Positions 1-6,084 of a stretch of 9,144 bases of DNA are shown here, piece by piece. The notes under the pieces were generated by a model. The model had not been told where the DNA came from. It saw only the letters and a program-made list of their open reading frames with translations, and ran no database searches. A program made the position numbers and the translations under genes. Location of the stretch: positions 1 to 9,144 of the forward strand of contig JBEGVB010000138.1 of the NCBI GenBank assembly GCA_041178545.1, in the 5' to 3' direction. The stretch comes from JBEATZ01 sp041178545 (GTDB taxonomy: Bacteria > Planctomycetota > UBA1135 > UBA2386). Within the stretch, counting starts at the first letter, position 1. Each line of letters starts with the position of its first letter.

Positions 1-1
1 C

Positions 2-511
2 AGGTTCGCCTCGCACCTCTCCCTCGACTGGGACGCCGCCGAGATCGCCGAGTTCTCGCTCATCGCCGCAGCACTGCTGTCGGCCGCGGGTGCCGCGTGC
101 TGCAACTTCACGGCGGCCGAGGCCGTGCTCCTCGGACGGAGCGCGGAGGGGTGGGAACTGGCAGGCGCGTGGTTGAGCTGGTTCGCCGTGCTGGCGGGCA
201 CTGCATGCATCACCTTTGCGTTCGTGGGCATCAGCCGCGGAACCAAGGGACGCAGGCGCGGACGGCGCCACGGGACGTCGCAGCGCTACGTATGGCCGGA
301 GGTCGGCGCGGCACCGAAGCCGGAGGTGGCCGCCGTGCCCGCGGCGCGCATGGACGAGGCCGCGCAGGCGGAACTGGCGCAGCAGTTGGCGACGGTGGAG
401 TCGATGCCCTCGTTGGTGACGGGTGGAGGAGCCCTTGGCGCCGCTGCGCCCCCCAAGCCCGCTGCCGGCAACCGGGTGGCGGCGCGCGCCACGGTGGGCC
501 AGACCGGGTGA
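2..511 (+). CDS. Membrane protein of unknown function (3' part only)
   Basis: The reading frame is open from the left edge and ends at TGA 509-511. It shows 169 residues, and the true start lies outside the window. Third codon positions are almost all G or C from the first codon, which supports real coding. Two hydrophobic stretches, at visible residues about 18-38 and 54-76, look like membrane helices separated by a short loop. A strongly basic patch follows (residues about 79-90, rich in Arg, Lys and Gly), suggesting the tail is cytoplasmic. The remaining 80 residues are rich in Ala and Pro with an Ala/Gln segment at 117-130 and no recognisable domain. The next gene on the same strand has the same plan of two helices plus basic tail. 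I do not recognise the family. An in-frame GTG at 125 is possible but would cut off the first helix, so it is unlikely to be the start. Confidence 0.6.
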   Translation, partial: RFASHLSLDWDAAEIAEFSLIAAALLSAAGAACCNFTAAEAVLLGRSAEGWELAGAWLSWFAVLAGTACITFAFVGISRGTKGRRRGRRHGTSQRYVWPEVGAAPKPEVAAVPAARMDEAAQAELAQQLATVESMPSLVTGGGALGAAAPPKPAAGNRVAARATVGQTG

Positions 512-652
512 CCGCACCCGTGCGGGCGGTGCGCAGCGCGTACCGTTGGCATGGGATTGTCGGACGCACACCTGCAAGTTGTTGCAGGGCCGTGAGTTGT
601 GGGGCTACCGATCGTGGGATTGGCACTTACACTTGTGCACCTCGCTCGACCC
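512..652 (+). promoter_or_regulatory. Intergenic region between the two small membrane protein genes; possible promoter
   Basis: This 141-bp stretch is less GC-rich than its surroundings, notably at 570-640. It would hold the promoter of the gene at 653 if that gene is transcribed alone. A TACACT box at 628-633 resembles a -10 element but has no matching -35 at 17 bp, so I do not assign a promoter. The frame in it remains open back to a GTG at 599, but the codons there (CTA, GGA, TTG, GCA, CTT, ACA) differ from the GC3-rich codons after 653, which suggests non-coding DNA. Confidence 0.25.
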
Positions 653-1003
653 ATGGACCCCCGACTCCTCGAAGAAGCTTCCGACCAGCCTGCCATCTCC
701 AGGCCCGCATTCGCTTTGCTCGCGCTGGGGCTGGTGTGCGTGGCGGGTGCGGTGGGTTGCCACCTGGCGGTCGAGGACCTGCGGATGCACAGCATGGAGT
801 CTGCAGGGTACGCGCAGGGTCGGACGTGGTTCGTGGTCGGGGCCACCGTGTTCTCCCTGGGGTTCGCGGGGTTGGTGGTGCACGGGATGCTCGGTGCCCG
901 CCCTGGTGGCAAGCGTCGGCATCGCAGCGGGAGCAGTTCCCGCAGTGGCAGAAGTTCTCGCCGCCGCAGCCGCCGTCGCAGCCACGCGGAAGCGACGAAC
1001 TGA
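653..1003 (+). CDS. Small two-helix membrane protein with Ser/Arg-rich tail, unknown function
   Basis: Starting at ATG 653 this encodes 116 residues. A GTG at 599 would add 18 residues, but the codons there are A/T-ending and unlike the rest, so I prefer the ATG; no clear ribosome binding site supports either. Hydrophobic segments at about 19-40 and 58-80 are likely membrane helices joined by a short loop with acidic residues. The last 35 residues are a low-complexity basic tail of mostly Ser, Arg, Gly and His (about 84-111, with runs such as SRRRSRRRS). By the positive-inside rule both ends would be cytoplasmic, so the tail could contact nucleic acid or acidic lipid; that is inference. The gene lies 141 bp after another small two-helix protein with a basic tail and converges with the hydrolase gene on the other strand. 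Family not recognised. Confidence 0.55.
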   Translation: MDPRLLEEASDQPAISRPAFALLALGLVCVAGAVGCHLAVEDLRMHSMESAGYAQGRTWFVVGATVFSLGFAGLVVHGMLGARPGGKRRHRSGSSSRSGRSSRRRSRRRSHAEATN

Positions 1004-1038
1004 TCTGCCCACCCGACGGGGCCCCCAGCAAATCGTCA

Positions 1039-1053
1039 CGGGTGGTAAACCCG
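1039..1053. terminator. Short hairpin between convergent genes
   Basis: A perfect 5-bp inverted repeat, CGGGT (1039-1043) and ACCCG (1049-1053) with loop GGTAA, lies in the 51-bp gap between the convergent genes ending at 1003 and 1055. Placement suits a shared terminator, but the stem is short and no T-run follows on either strand. Confidence 0.25.
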
Positions 1054-1054
1054 C

Positions 1055-3166
1055 CTAGTCGAACCGCAGCATGCGCGGGGCGCCGGCCTCGATGCGGTTC
1101 CCCCACAGCGCGACGGGCGCGAGGTGGAGGTGGAGGCCGCGGAGGGGTGCGAGCTGGGCGCCGAGCGCGCGCAGGTCGAGGGTGGCGCTGGCGCTGCCGG
1201 CCGCATCGAGGGTGCCGAGGAATCCTTGCAGCGCCGTGGAGTTGGCTGCGCCCGCGAAGAGGTCGGTCACGGGATCGGGAACAAGGAAGAGCGGTGCGCC
1301 GCCCGGGAGCGTGAACGCCGGGCCTTGGCCGCTGAGGGAGGCGAGGACCGCGTAGAGGCCGAAGGCCTGGCCACTGGACGAGCGGAGGCTGAAGGTGACG
1401 GGCCCGGCGTTGACGACGGGCAACGAGGTGGTGCTGGTGGCACAGTCGATGCCGACGAACGGCCGCACGGGCACGAACAGGCGCGAGGGGCGCGCGGCCG
1501 AGTGCTCGAGTGCCACGGCATAGGAGGAGAACTGCGGCATGTAGTCGAAGACGTCGACGGATGCCGGGCGGTTGAGTGCGTGGTTGGAGACGGTGAGGCG
1601 CAGGCGGGAACCCGCGAGGCAGAGGGCATTGGTGGCGCGCAGCTCGATCTCGACGCGCGCGGGCGCGGGGCCGTTCTGCTGGCGGAAGCCGCTGTGGCCG
1701 ATGGAGAGGAGCTGGACGAGGCCCGTGGGCGTGACGCACTCGAGGCGCGCCGAGAGGAAGAAGCGCTGCTGCTGCGGGGTGACCTCGAGCTGGAGGCGCG
1801 GGATGCCTGCGACCTCGGTGTCGACGGCGAGCGGCGGGGTGGTGTACGCGTGGGCAGACTGCGGGATGCGCGCGAAGACGGTGGCGAGGTTCTGGCCCGA
1901 GCCGTCTGCCAGCCATGCAAGCGCGTCGTAGCCCGCGGGCACGACGTGGGACACGACCTCGGCGGGCTCGGCGGTGGACGGCGCGTTCGCTGCGAGCGCC
2001 GCACCGCTGCGCAGGTGCCACACGACGTCGGTTGCGTCAGGCGGCGGGAAGCTGGTGTCGGCGCGGTGGCGCCACAGGTTGCCGCCCGCGAGGTAAGCCG
2101 AGGGGCTGCCGGGGATCACGGCCGAGAGCACGGGCGGGCCGAGTTCGACCGGTTCGCGCGCGCCCTTGAGGAAGCGGTCGAACCACTGGCGGCGCAGCAG
2201 TGAGTGCTCCAGCTCCTCGTACGCGTTGGTGGGCGTGCCGTGGAGGCCGGTGGTGAGCTGCAGGCGCCGCGGGGTGGCAGCGGGCATGCCATCGAGCGCG
2301 CGGATGGAGTCGTTGGCCCCCATGGTCTCGTCGAGCCACGCCATGCGGCAGAAGACGGGGACGGTGGACTGCGCGAGCAACGGTGCGAAGTCGCGGCCGG
2401 TGTCGGCAAGCATCCACGCACGCATGCCCGCCGGGTCGTCGGCCAGCAGGAACGACTGCAGCGGGTTGCGGAAGGACGGGTCGATGGCGACGGTGGGCGT
2501 CGGCGGCTGGAACGCGAGGGTGGCCCAGGTCTCGTTGAAGGCCGTGCCCTGGAGCGTGCCCGCCTGCGTGTGGCTCGGCACCATGACGCCGGGTGCGACC
2601 GCGTGCACGACGGGGAACGGCGCGCTGCGCCGCGCGTTGGGCGGCGGCACGCGACCGGAGTACGCAGCCGCGGCCCACGAGTGCGCGCCGCCCTGGCTGA
2701 TGCCGAACACCCCCACGCGCGAGCGGTCGACGAGCGCGGGCCAGTTGGCCTCGGCCCACTCGACCATCTCGAACATGTCGATCCACTCGGCAAGCGCCAT
2801 GAGCGTGGTGCCTCGGCCGGGGTTGAGGGCTACGCCAGAGCCCTGCCCGCGCACGTCGTAGGTGACGACGAAGTAGCCCTGCGAGGCGAACTCGGCGGCC
2901 TGTGTGGCGATGGCGCCGTCCTTGTTGGCCGGGAAGCCGTGCACGCCGATGAGGAGCGGCCAGCCGCAGCTGCCGGATGCTGCCGAAGGGTGGCGCACGT
3001 CGGCGCGCGTGCGGTACTGGTCCGTGTGGGTGACGAGCACGTTGGTGGTGGCCGCAACCGCGAACCCGCCTTGCGGGACGGCAGGGTCGCTGCACTGGGC
3101 GCGCACGGGCGAGAGGGCACTCAGTACGAGTGCGGCAGCAAGGGCGGTGAGGACGGTGCGGGACAC
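1055..3166 (-). CDS. Secreted CocE/NonD-family (peptidase S15-type) alpha/beta hydrolase
   Basis: The 703-residue protein begins with a signal peptide (1-23, likely cut after V-R-A). The alpha/beta-hydrolase core spans about 45-335: oxyanion-side motif GVHGFPANKDG (74-84), TYDVRGQGSG (102-111) and the nucleophile elbow G-I-S-Q-G-G with Ser157. Candidate acid and base are Asp279 (in W-L-D) or Asp286, and His309 (in GLHG). Residues about 365-560 match the jelly-roll C-terminal domain of X-Pro dipeptidyl-peptidase/CocE esterases. The last about 115 residues (587-703) are a beta-rich module resembling those at the ends of many secreted planctomycete proteins. It probably hydrolyses an ester or amide outside the cytoplasm; the substrate is unknown. 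The start is GTG 3166: an in-frame TAG lies four codons before it, so no upstream start is possible. No clear Shine-Dalgarno is seen. Confidence 0.88.
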   Translation of the reverse strand: MSRTVLTALAAALVLSALSPVRAQCSDPAVPQGGFAVAATTNVLVTHTDQYRTRADVRHPSAASGSCGWPLLIGVHGFPANKDGAIATQAAEFASQGYFVVTYDVRGQGSGVALNPGRGTTLMALAEWIDMFEMVEWAEANWPALVDRSRVGVFGISQGGAHSWAAAAYSGRVPPPNARRSAPFPVVHAVAPGVMVPSHTQAGTLQGTAFNETWATLAFQPPTPTVAIDPSFRNPLQSFLLADDPAGMRAWMLADTGRDFAPLLAQSTVPVFCRMAWLDETMGANDSIRALDGMPAATPRRLQLTTGLHGTPTNAYEELEHSLLRRQWFDRFLKGAREPVELGPPVLSAVIPGSPSAYLAGGNLWRHRADTSFPPPDATDVVWHLRSGAALAANAPSTAEPAEVVSHVVPAGYDALAWLADGSGQNLATVFARIPQSAHAYTTPPLAVDTEVAGIPRLQLEVTPQQQRFFLSARLECVTPTGLVQLLSIGHSGFRQQNGPAPARVEIELRATNALCLAGSRLRLTVSNHALNRPASVDVFDYMPQFSSYAVALEHSAARPSRLFVPVRPFVGIDCATSTTSLPVVNAGPVTFSLRSSSGQAFGLYAVLASLSGQGPAFTLPGGAPLFLVPDPVTDLFAGAANSTALQGFLGTLDAAGSASATLDLRALGAQLAPLRGLHLHLAPVALWGNRIEAGAPRMLRFD

Positions 3167-3202
3167 GGGTGCGGAAGTCTACCGGCACAGGGCGCGGAGG
3201 TG

Positions 3203-3249
3203 GGTGCCGTGACGCAGGGCCGGGGCCAGGGCCCACTGCCGTGGGCACC
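3203..3249 (-). terminator. Nested GC-rich inverted repeat after the secretin-like gene
   Basis: Outer arms GGTGCC (3203-3208) and GGCACC (3244-3249) enclose inner arms GGGCC (3217-3221) and GGCCC (3230-3234). The element starts 6 bp after the stop codon of the gene at 3255-4019 in transcription direction and lies ahead of the hydrolase start at 3166. It could end or weaken transcription between the two genes. There is no T-run, so intrinsic termination is not assured; a folded 5' leader for the hydrolase is the alternative. Confidence 0.35.
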
Positions 3250-3254
3250 TTCTC

Positions 3255-4019
3255 TCACTTCGGGGCAGTGACCTGCTTGAGCCTGGCCTCCAGCACCTTC
3301 ACCCGCTCCTCGAGCTTCTCGCAGAGCAGCCGCACCGCCTCGAGGGACTGGGGATCGGGCTGGGCCGGGGGGATGTCGCTCGCCTGGATGATGCGCAGGG
3401 CCTGCGCGACCTGGCTCTGGATGCCGGTGACGAGCAAGGTGGCGCCGTTGCCCGCGGTCCCGAGGGTCAGGGCCGCAGGCTGGCTGCCGAGGCTGGCGAA
3501 GAATGGACGGAGCGAGTTGTGGGCGATGGTCGCGTTGACGTGCTTGAGCTCGACCACCACGGTCACGGGCATCCTGCTGTCGGGCCGTGCCAACACCTCC
3601 TGCACCGTGCGTTGCACCGCGCGCTGCAGCACCTCGCGGCCCATGGGGCCGTTGAGCGAGATCACCTCCATGGTGCGCGCCGACTGGTTGAGCCAGGTGA
3701 GCGCGAACCCGCGCTGCCACAAGACGCTGCTGAGGAAGTCCTCGCAGCCCGCCTCGTCGAGGGTCACGGACTGCTGCAGCCGGACCGTCGGGTTGCCCTG
3801 CGGGCCACCGGTGAGTTCCTGCGGGGAAGTGAGGATGTTGACCTTGAGGTGGACCGAACACTGGTCGACCAGCGCCGGCAGCTGGTGCTCGCCCGCGGGG
3901 AGCACGATGGGCTGTTGCTCAGGGGAGTGGCTCTGGGCCTGCGCGATGCACGAGGGTGTCGCGAGACAGAGGAACAGGAGTGGCAGTGCGATGTGGGTCT
4001 TCATGGTCTGGTGCACCAT
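3255..4019 (-). CDS. Exported secretin N-domain-like protein with C-terminal coiled coil
   Basis: The 254-residue protein starts with a signal peptide (about 1-29, likely cut after A-Q-A). Residues about 38-125 resemble a secretin N0/STN-type domain, with a hydrophobic beta strand, a 'VTLDEAGCEDFLSSVL' helix and a short strand. Residues about 150-215 resemble a secretin N1 domain: V-V-V-E-L-K-H-V-N-A then a helix, then N-G-A-T-L-L-V-T-G with a final helix ending I-I-Q-A-S-D. Known secretins (GspD, PilQ) continue into an outer-membrane barrel; here residues 222-250 instead form a coiled coil with heptad positions Leu226, Val229, Cys233, Leu236, Val240, Leu243, Leu247 and Val250. It is probably a periplasmic or surface assembly partner, not a pore (inference). 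Two ATGs, 4019 and 4004, both keep the signal peptide; I chose 4019 because GAGGG lies 8 nt upstream. It follows the FG-GAP gene by 35 bp and may be co-transcribed with it. Confidence 0.7.
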   Translation of the reverse strand: MVHQTMKTHIALPLLFLCLATPSCIAQAQSHSPEQQPIVLPAGEHQLPALVDQCSVHLKVNILTSPQELTGGPQGNPTVRLQQSVTLDEAGCEDFLSSVLWQRGFALTWLNQSARTMEVISLNGPMGREVLQRAVQRTVQEVLARPDSRMPVTVVVELKHVNATIAHNSLRPFFASLGSQPAALTLGTAGNGATLLVTGIQSQVAQALRIIQASDIPPAQPDPQSLEAVRLLCEKLEERVKVLEARLKQVTAPK

Positions 4020-4027
4020 AAGACGTG

Positions 4028-4032
4028 CCCTC
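4028..4032 (-). promoter_or_regulatory. Ribosome binding site of the secretin-like gene
   Basis: GAGGG on the - strand, 8 nt before ATG 4019. It is one of the few clear Shine-Dalgarno-like sites in the window and favours this ATG over the one at 4004. Confidence 0.5.
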
Positions 4033-4054
4033 GCTGGAACTCTTCCCGCGCGCG

Positions 4055-5485
4055 TCACTGCAGCAGGACGTCGCGCAGCGCGTTGGTGAACCGCGGCAAC
4101 GCCGTGGGCCCGGTGGTGTAGCCAGCCTGGTAGTGGAGCTGGGTGCCGATGAGTGCGCCGTTGAGCGGGATCTGGAAGACGATGCGGTGGGGACTCACGT
4201 TGACGAGGGCGAACGGCAGCATCACCCCCTGCGTCAGGTCGAGGCGCAGGGTGCCCTGCGCGCCAAACGGGATCACCGATTCCGCAAGGGCGACGGCTGG
4301 GAGCAGGAACACCGATCCTGCGCGCGTGTCGAGGTGGAACTCGACGGTGTAGGGGTTGCCGGTGCGCGGTGCCGCCGGCGTGTGCGCCTGCGTGCGCAGG
4401 TTGGACCACACGCGGCCGCCGATCGCACCCTGCCGGTCGACGATGTCCGCATCGCCATCGCCATCCACGTCACCGGTGCGCAACGTGGGCGCGTGGAGGT
4501 AGGGGATGCCGGAGGAAAGCGCGGGGAACGCGCCGCCCGGCTGGTTGAGGAGGATCACGGCGCTTCCCAGCAGGTCGAGGTCGCCGTCACCGTCGTGGTC
4601 GAGGGAACCGAGGGTGTTGGCGATCAGGGTGACGGGCGGGGCAAAGGAGAACCCGCCAGCCGCGGTGCGCGTCTGGTACCGCAGCTGGCGGCCGTTGCCG
4701 TCGAGCAGGTCGAGGAAGCCGTCGCCGTTGAGGTCCGCTGCGTGCACGAGGCCGTTCGAGAGGCCGAGGTTGAGCACGGTGAAGGTGGCCGAGCCGCTGT
4801 TGAGCAGCACGGTAGGCGGACCGCTCAGGTAGTTGCCACCGCGGTTGAGCACGAGGTCGAGGTCGCCGTCGGCATCGAGGTCGCAGGCGAAGCTGGCCGC
4901 GTCGGCCTGCAGGTTGGCGGGCAGGCTCGCGGTCGGCGCGACGCTGAACACGCCCTGTCCGTTGTTGAGCATCAGGCTGCTTGACTGGAACGAGTTGCCT
5001 ACGAACCAGTCGACGTCGCCATCGCCGTCGAAGTCGGCGACCACCTGGTCGGTGCTGTACTCCAGCAGGCCGGGAAGGTGCGTGGCCGTCACGTCGGTGA
5101 ACACGCCCGCACCGTTGTTGAGGAAGAGGTTGTTGGGCCAGTAGTCGTCGTTGACCACCAGCAGGTCGAGGTCACCGTCGCCGTCGACGTCCGCGAGGTC
5201 GGCCTCGTAGGTCGCGTGCGCTGCCGGGGTGGTGAGGCGCCCTGCGGTGGCGTCGACGAACGTGCCGCGGCCGTCGTTGAGGAACAGCTGGTTGGCGTAC
5301 AGGTCGTTCACCACCACCATGTCGAGGTCGCCGTCGGCATCCACGTCGCCGAGGCAGAGGTCGTACGCCAGCTGGCCGTTGATGGCCGGGATCATCTGGT
5401 TGCGGTTGGCGCGGAACGGCGCCTGGGCCGTGGCAACCTGCAGGCAGAGGGCACTGGTGAGCAGGACAGGGATCGGGAGGTGCAT
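4055..5485 (-). CDS. Secreted FG-GAP/VCBS-repeat protein
   Basis: The 476-residue protein has a signal peptide (1-20, cut after A-T-A). Seven calcium-binding type D-x-D-x-D-G-x-x-D motifs begin at residues 47, 99, 151, 202, 251, 296 and 339. Most have a hydrophobic strand after them and several a 'LFLNNGxGxF' strand, the signature of FG-GAP/VCBS repeats. Seven such repeats fit a closed seven-bladed beta-propeller of the integrin-alpha type. The fifth motif carries Asn for the second Asp (DLNGDGFLD). Residues about 375-476 form a C-terminal module (LRLDL, MLPFA, IPLNGALIGTQLHYQ) like those at the ends of many secreted planctomycete proteins. The role is probably ligand or surface binding outside the cell, with calcium. 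The start is ATG 5485, chosen for the signal peptide; the frame stays open further upstream (to 5932) but overlaps another gene. No strong Shine-Dalgarno precedes it. Confidence 0.88.
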   Translation of the reverse strand: MHLPIPVLLTSALCLQVATAQAPFRANRNQMIPAINGQLAYDLCLGDVDADGDLDMVVVNDLYANQLFLNDGRGTFVDATAGRLTTPAAHATYEADLADVDGDGDLDLLVVNDDYWPNNLFLNNGAGVFTDVTATHLPGLLEYSTDQVVADFDGDGDVDWFVGNSFQSSSLMLNNGQGVFSVAPTASLPANLQADAASFACDLDADGDLDLVLNRGGNYLSGPPTVLLNSGSATFTVLNLGLSNGLVHAADLNGDGFLDLLDGNGRQLRYQTRTAAGGFSFAPPVTLIANTLGSLDHDGDGDLDLLGSAVILLNQPGGAFPALSSGIPYLHAPTLRTGDVDGDGDADIVDRQGAIGGRVWSNLRTQAHTPAAPRTGNPYTVEFHLDTRAGSVFLLPAVALAESVIPFGAQGTLRLDLTQGVMLPFALVNVSPHRIVFQIPLNGALIGTQLHYQAGYTTGPTALPRFTNALRDVLLQ

Positions 5486-5584
5486 CGGGTGCTCGCGTGG
5501 CAGACGGGGCGCGCGCCGCAGGCAACCATCGTGCCACGGGACAACCGCTGCGGGCAGGTACGGATCATGCCCAGTCCGTCCGGT

Positions 5585-5616
5585 GGTCGGCCGCCGACCT
5601 GTTCCGCTCAGGGAAC
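5585..5616. terminator. Two adjacent hairpins between the anchored protein gene and the FG-GAP gene
   Basis: Two inverted repeats sit side by side: GGTCGG (5585-5590)/CCGACC (5594-5599) with a 3-nt loop, and GTTCC (5601-5605)/GGAAC (5612-5616) with a 6-nt loop. They lie 20 bp past the stop of the gene at 5637-6032 in its transcription direction, where a terminator would be expected, within a 151-bp gap large enough for a promoter of the FG-GAP gene. No T-run follows. Confidence 0.35.
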
Positions 5617-5630
5617 GAGTGGGAACGAGT
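5611..5630. repeat. 10-bp tandem direct repeat
   Basis: GGGAACGAGT occurs twice in exact tandem (5611-5620 and 5621-5630), 6 bp past the stop codon at 5637 and overlapping the right arm of a small hairpin. It is in the 151-bp gap upstream of the FG-GAP gene. Two copies one helical turn apart could be a protein-binding site or simple slippage. Confidence 0.6.
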
Positions 5631-5636
5631 ACGGAC

Positions 5637-6032
5637 TCAGGCGGATGGCGGACGGCGGCGCAGGTTGGCCCACAGCAGGGCCAGACCGAGCGGCACGAAG
5701 GCCAGGGCGAGCCACGCACGGCGACGCGGTTCGACGACGGAATGGGGCGCGACGAGGCGCAGCGTGCCGTCGGGTGCCGCAGGCTGTGCGAGCATGGCGC
5801 GGTAGAGGTAGTCGCCGGTGCCGGGCGGCACCCACCGCGCCGTGCCCGTGGCATCGGTGGCAGGAAGAGCTCCCTGCTCCGTGCCGTGCGACCACTGCAC
5901 CACCACGCCTGCGAGCGGCTTGCCCTCGGCATCGCGCACGCGCAGCGCGACCTCGGTGCCGGCCTCGGCCGGGTACGGGCTCGGCTCGAGGTGCTGGAAC
6001 AGCAGCAGCAGGGCGACTGCAGCAGTGGTCAT
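5637..6032 (-). CDS. Small membrane-anchored protein with Ig/carboxypeptidase-regulatory-like domain
   Basis: The 131-residue protein has a short hydrophobic N terminus (about 1-13) that may be a signal peptide. A beta-rich segment follows (about 20-80) with G-T-E-V-A-L-R-V-R-D-A-x-G-K-P-L-A-G-V-x-V, the pattern of a transthyretin/carboxypeptidase-regulatory-like Ig fold. A membrane helix spans about 105-123 and the last residues are basic (NLRRRPPSA), so the C terminus should be cytoplasmic and the domain outside. This is the same plan as the CYTH protein encoded 52 bp upstream: exported domain, C-terminal anchor, Arg-rich tail. The two may work together (inference from context). The start is ATG 6032, and an in-frame TAG four codons earlier excludes a longer form. 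An 8-bp inverted repeat ends one base before the start. No specific function recognised. Confidence 0.7.
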   Translation of the reverse strand: MTTAAVALLLLFQHLEPSPYPAEAGTEVALRVRDAEGKPLAGVVVQWSHGTEQGALPATDATGTARWVPPGTGDYLYRAMLAQPAAPDGTLRLVAPHSVVEPRRRAWLALAFVPLGLALLWANLRRRPPSA

Positions 6033-6033
6033 T

Positions 6034-6066
6034 GCGCGCGGATGCTAGCGAGGGAAGGCCGCGCGC
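6034..6066. promoter_or_regulatory. 8-bp inverted repeat abutting the start of the small anchored protein gene
   Basis: GCGCGCGG (6034-6041) and CCGCGCGC (6059-6066) form a perfect stem with a 17-nt loop. On the - strand transcript it lies between the stop of the CYTH gene (6085) and ATG 6032, covering where a ribosome binding site would be. It may be a terminator without T-run or a structure that limits translation. The alternating CG run at 6060-6069 makes a chance match more likely. Confidence 0.35.
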
Positions 6067-6084
6067 GCGAAGGCGAGTCTGCGT

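Noticed and set aside
97..1314. Long + strand open frame of about 400 codons across the first 1.3 kb
   Set aside because: Its product is Arg/Gly/Pro-rich with no domain, and it overlaps two frames with membrane helices and GC3-rich codons plus the end of the hydrolase. Typical of spurious open frames in GC-rich DNA.
627..2021. Long - strand open frame overlapping the hydrolase gene
   Set aside because: The translation is Arg/Pro/His-rich without structure; the overlapping frame encodes a clear S15-type hydrolase.
3940..4019. Lipobox (T-P-S-C) in the secretin-like protein signal peptide
   Set aside because: Pro at -2 and Thr at -3 do not fit the usual [LVI][ASTVI][GAS]C pattern; a signal peptidase I site A-Q-A follows.
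5720..5740. tRNA T-arm-like GGTTCGA box
   Set aside because: No acceptor, D or anticodon arm around it, and it lies inside the coding frame of the Ig-like gene.
4055..5932. Longer form of the FG-GAP protein starting near 5932
   Set aside because: The extra 149 residues are low-complexity and overlap the Ig-like gene in another frame; a clean signal peptide begins at ATG 5485.
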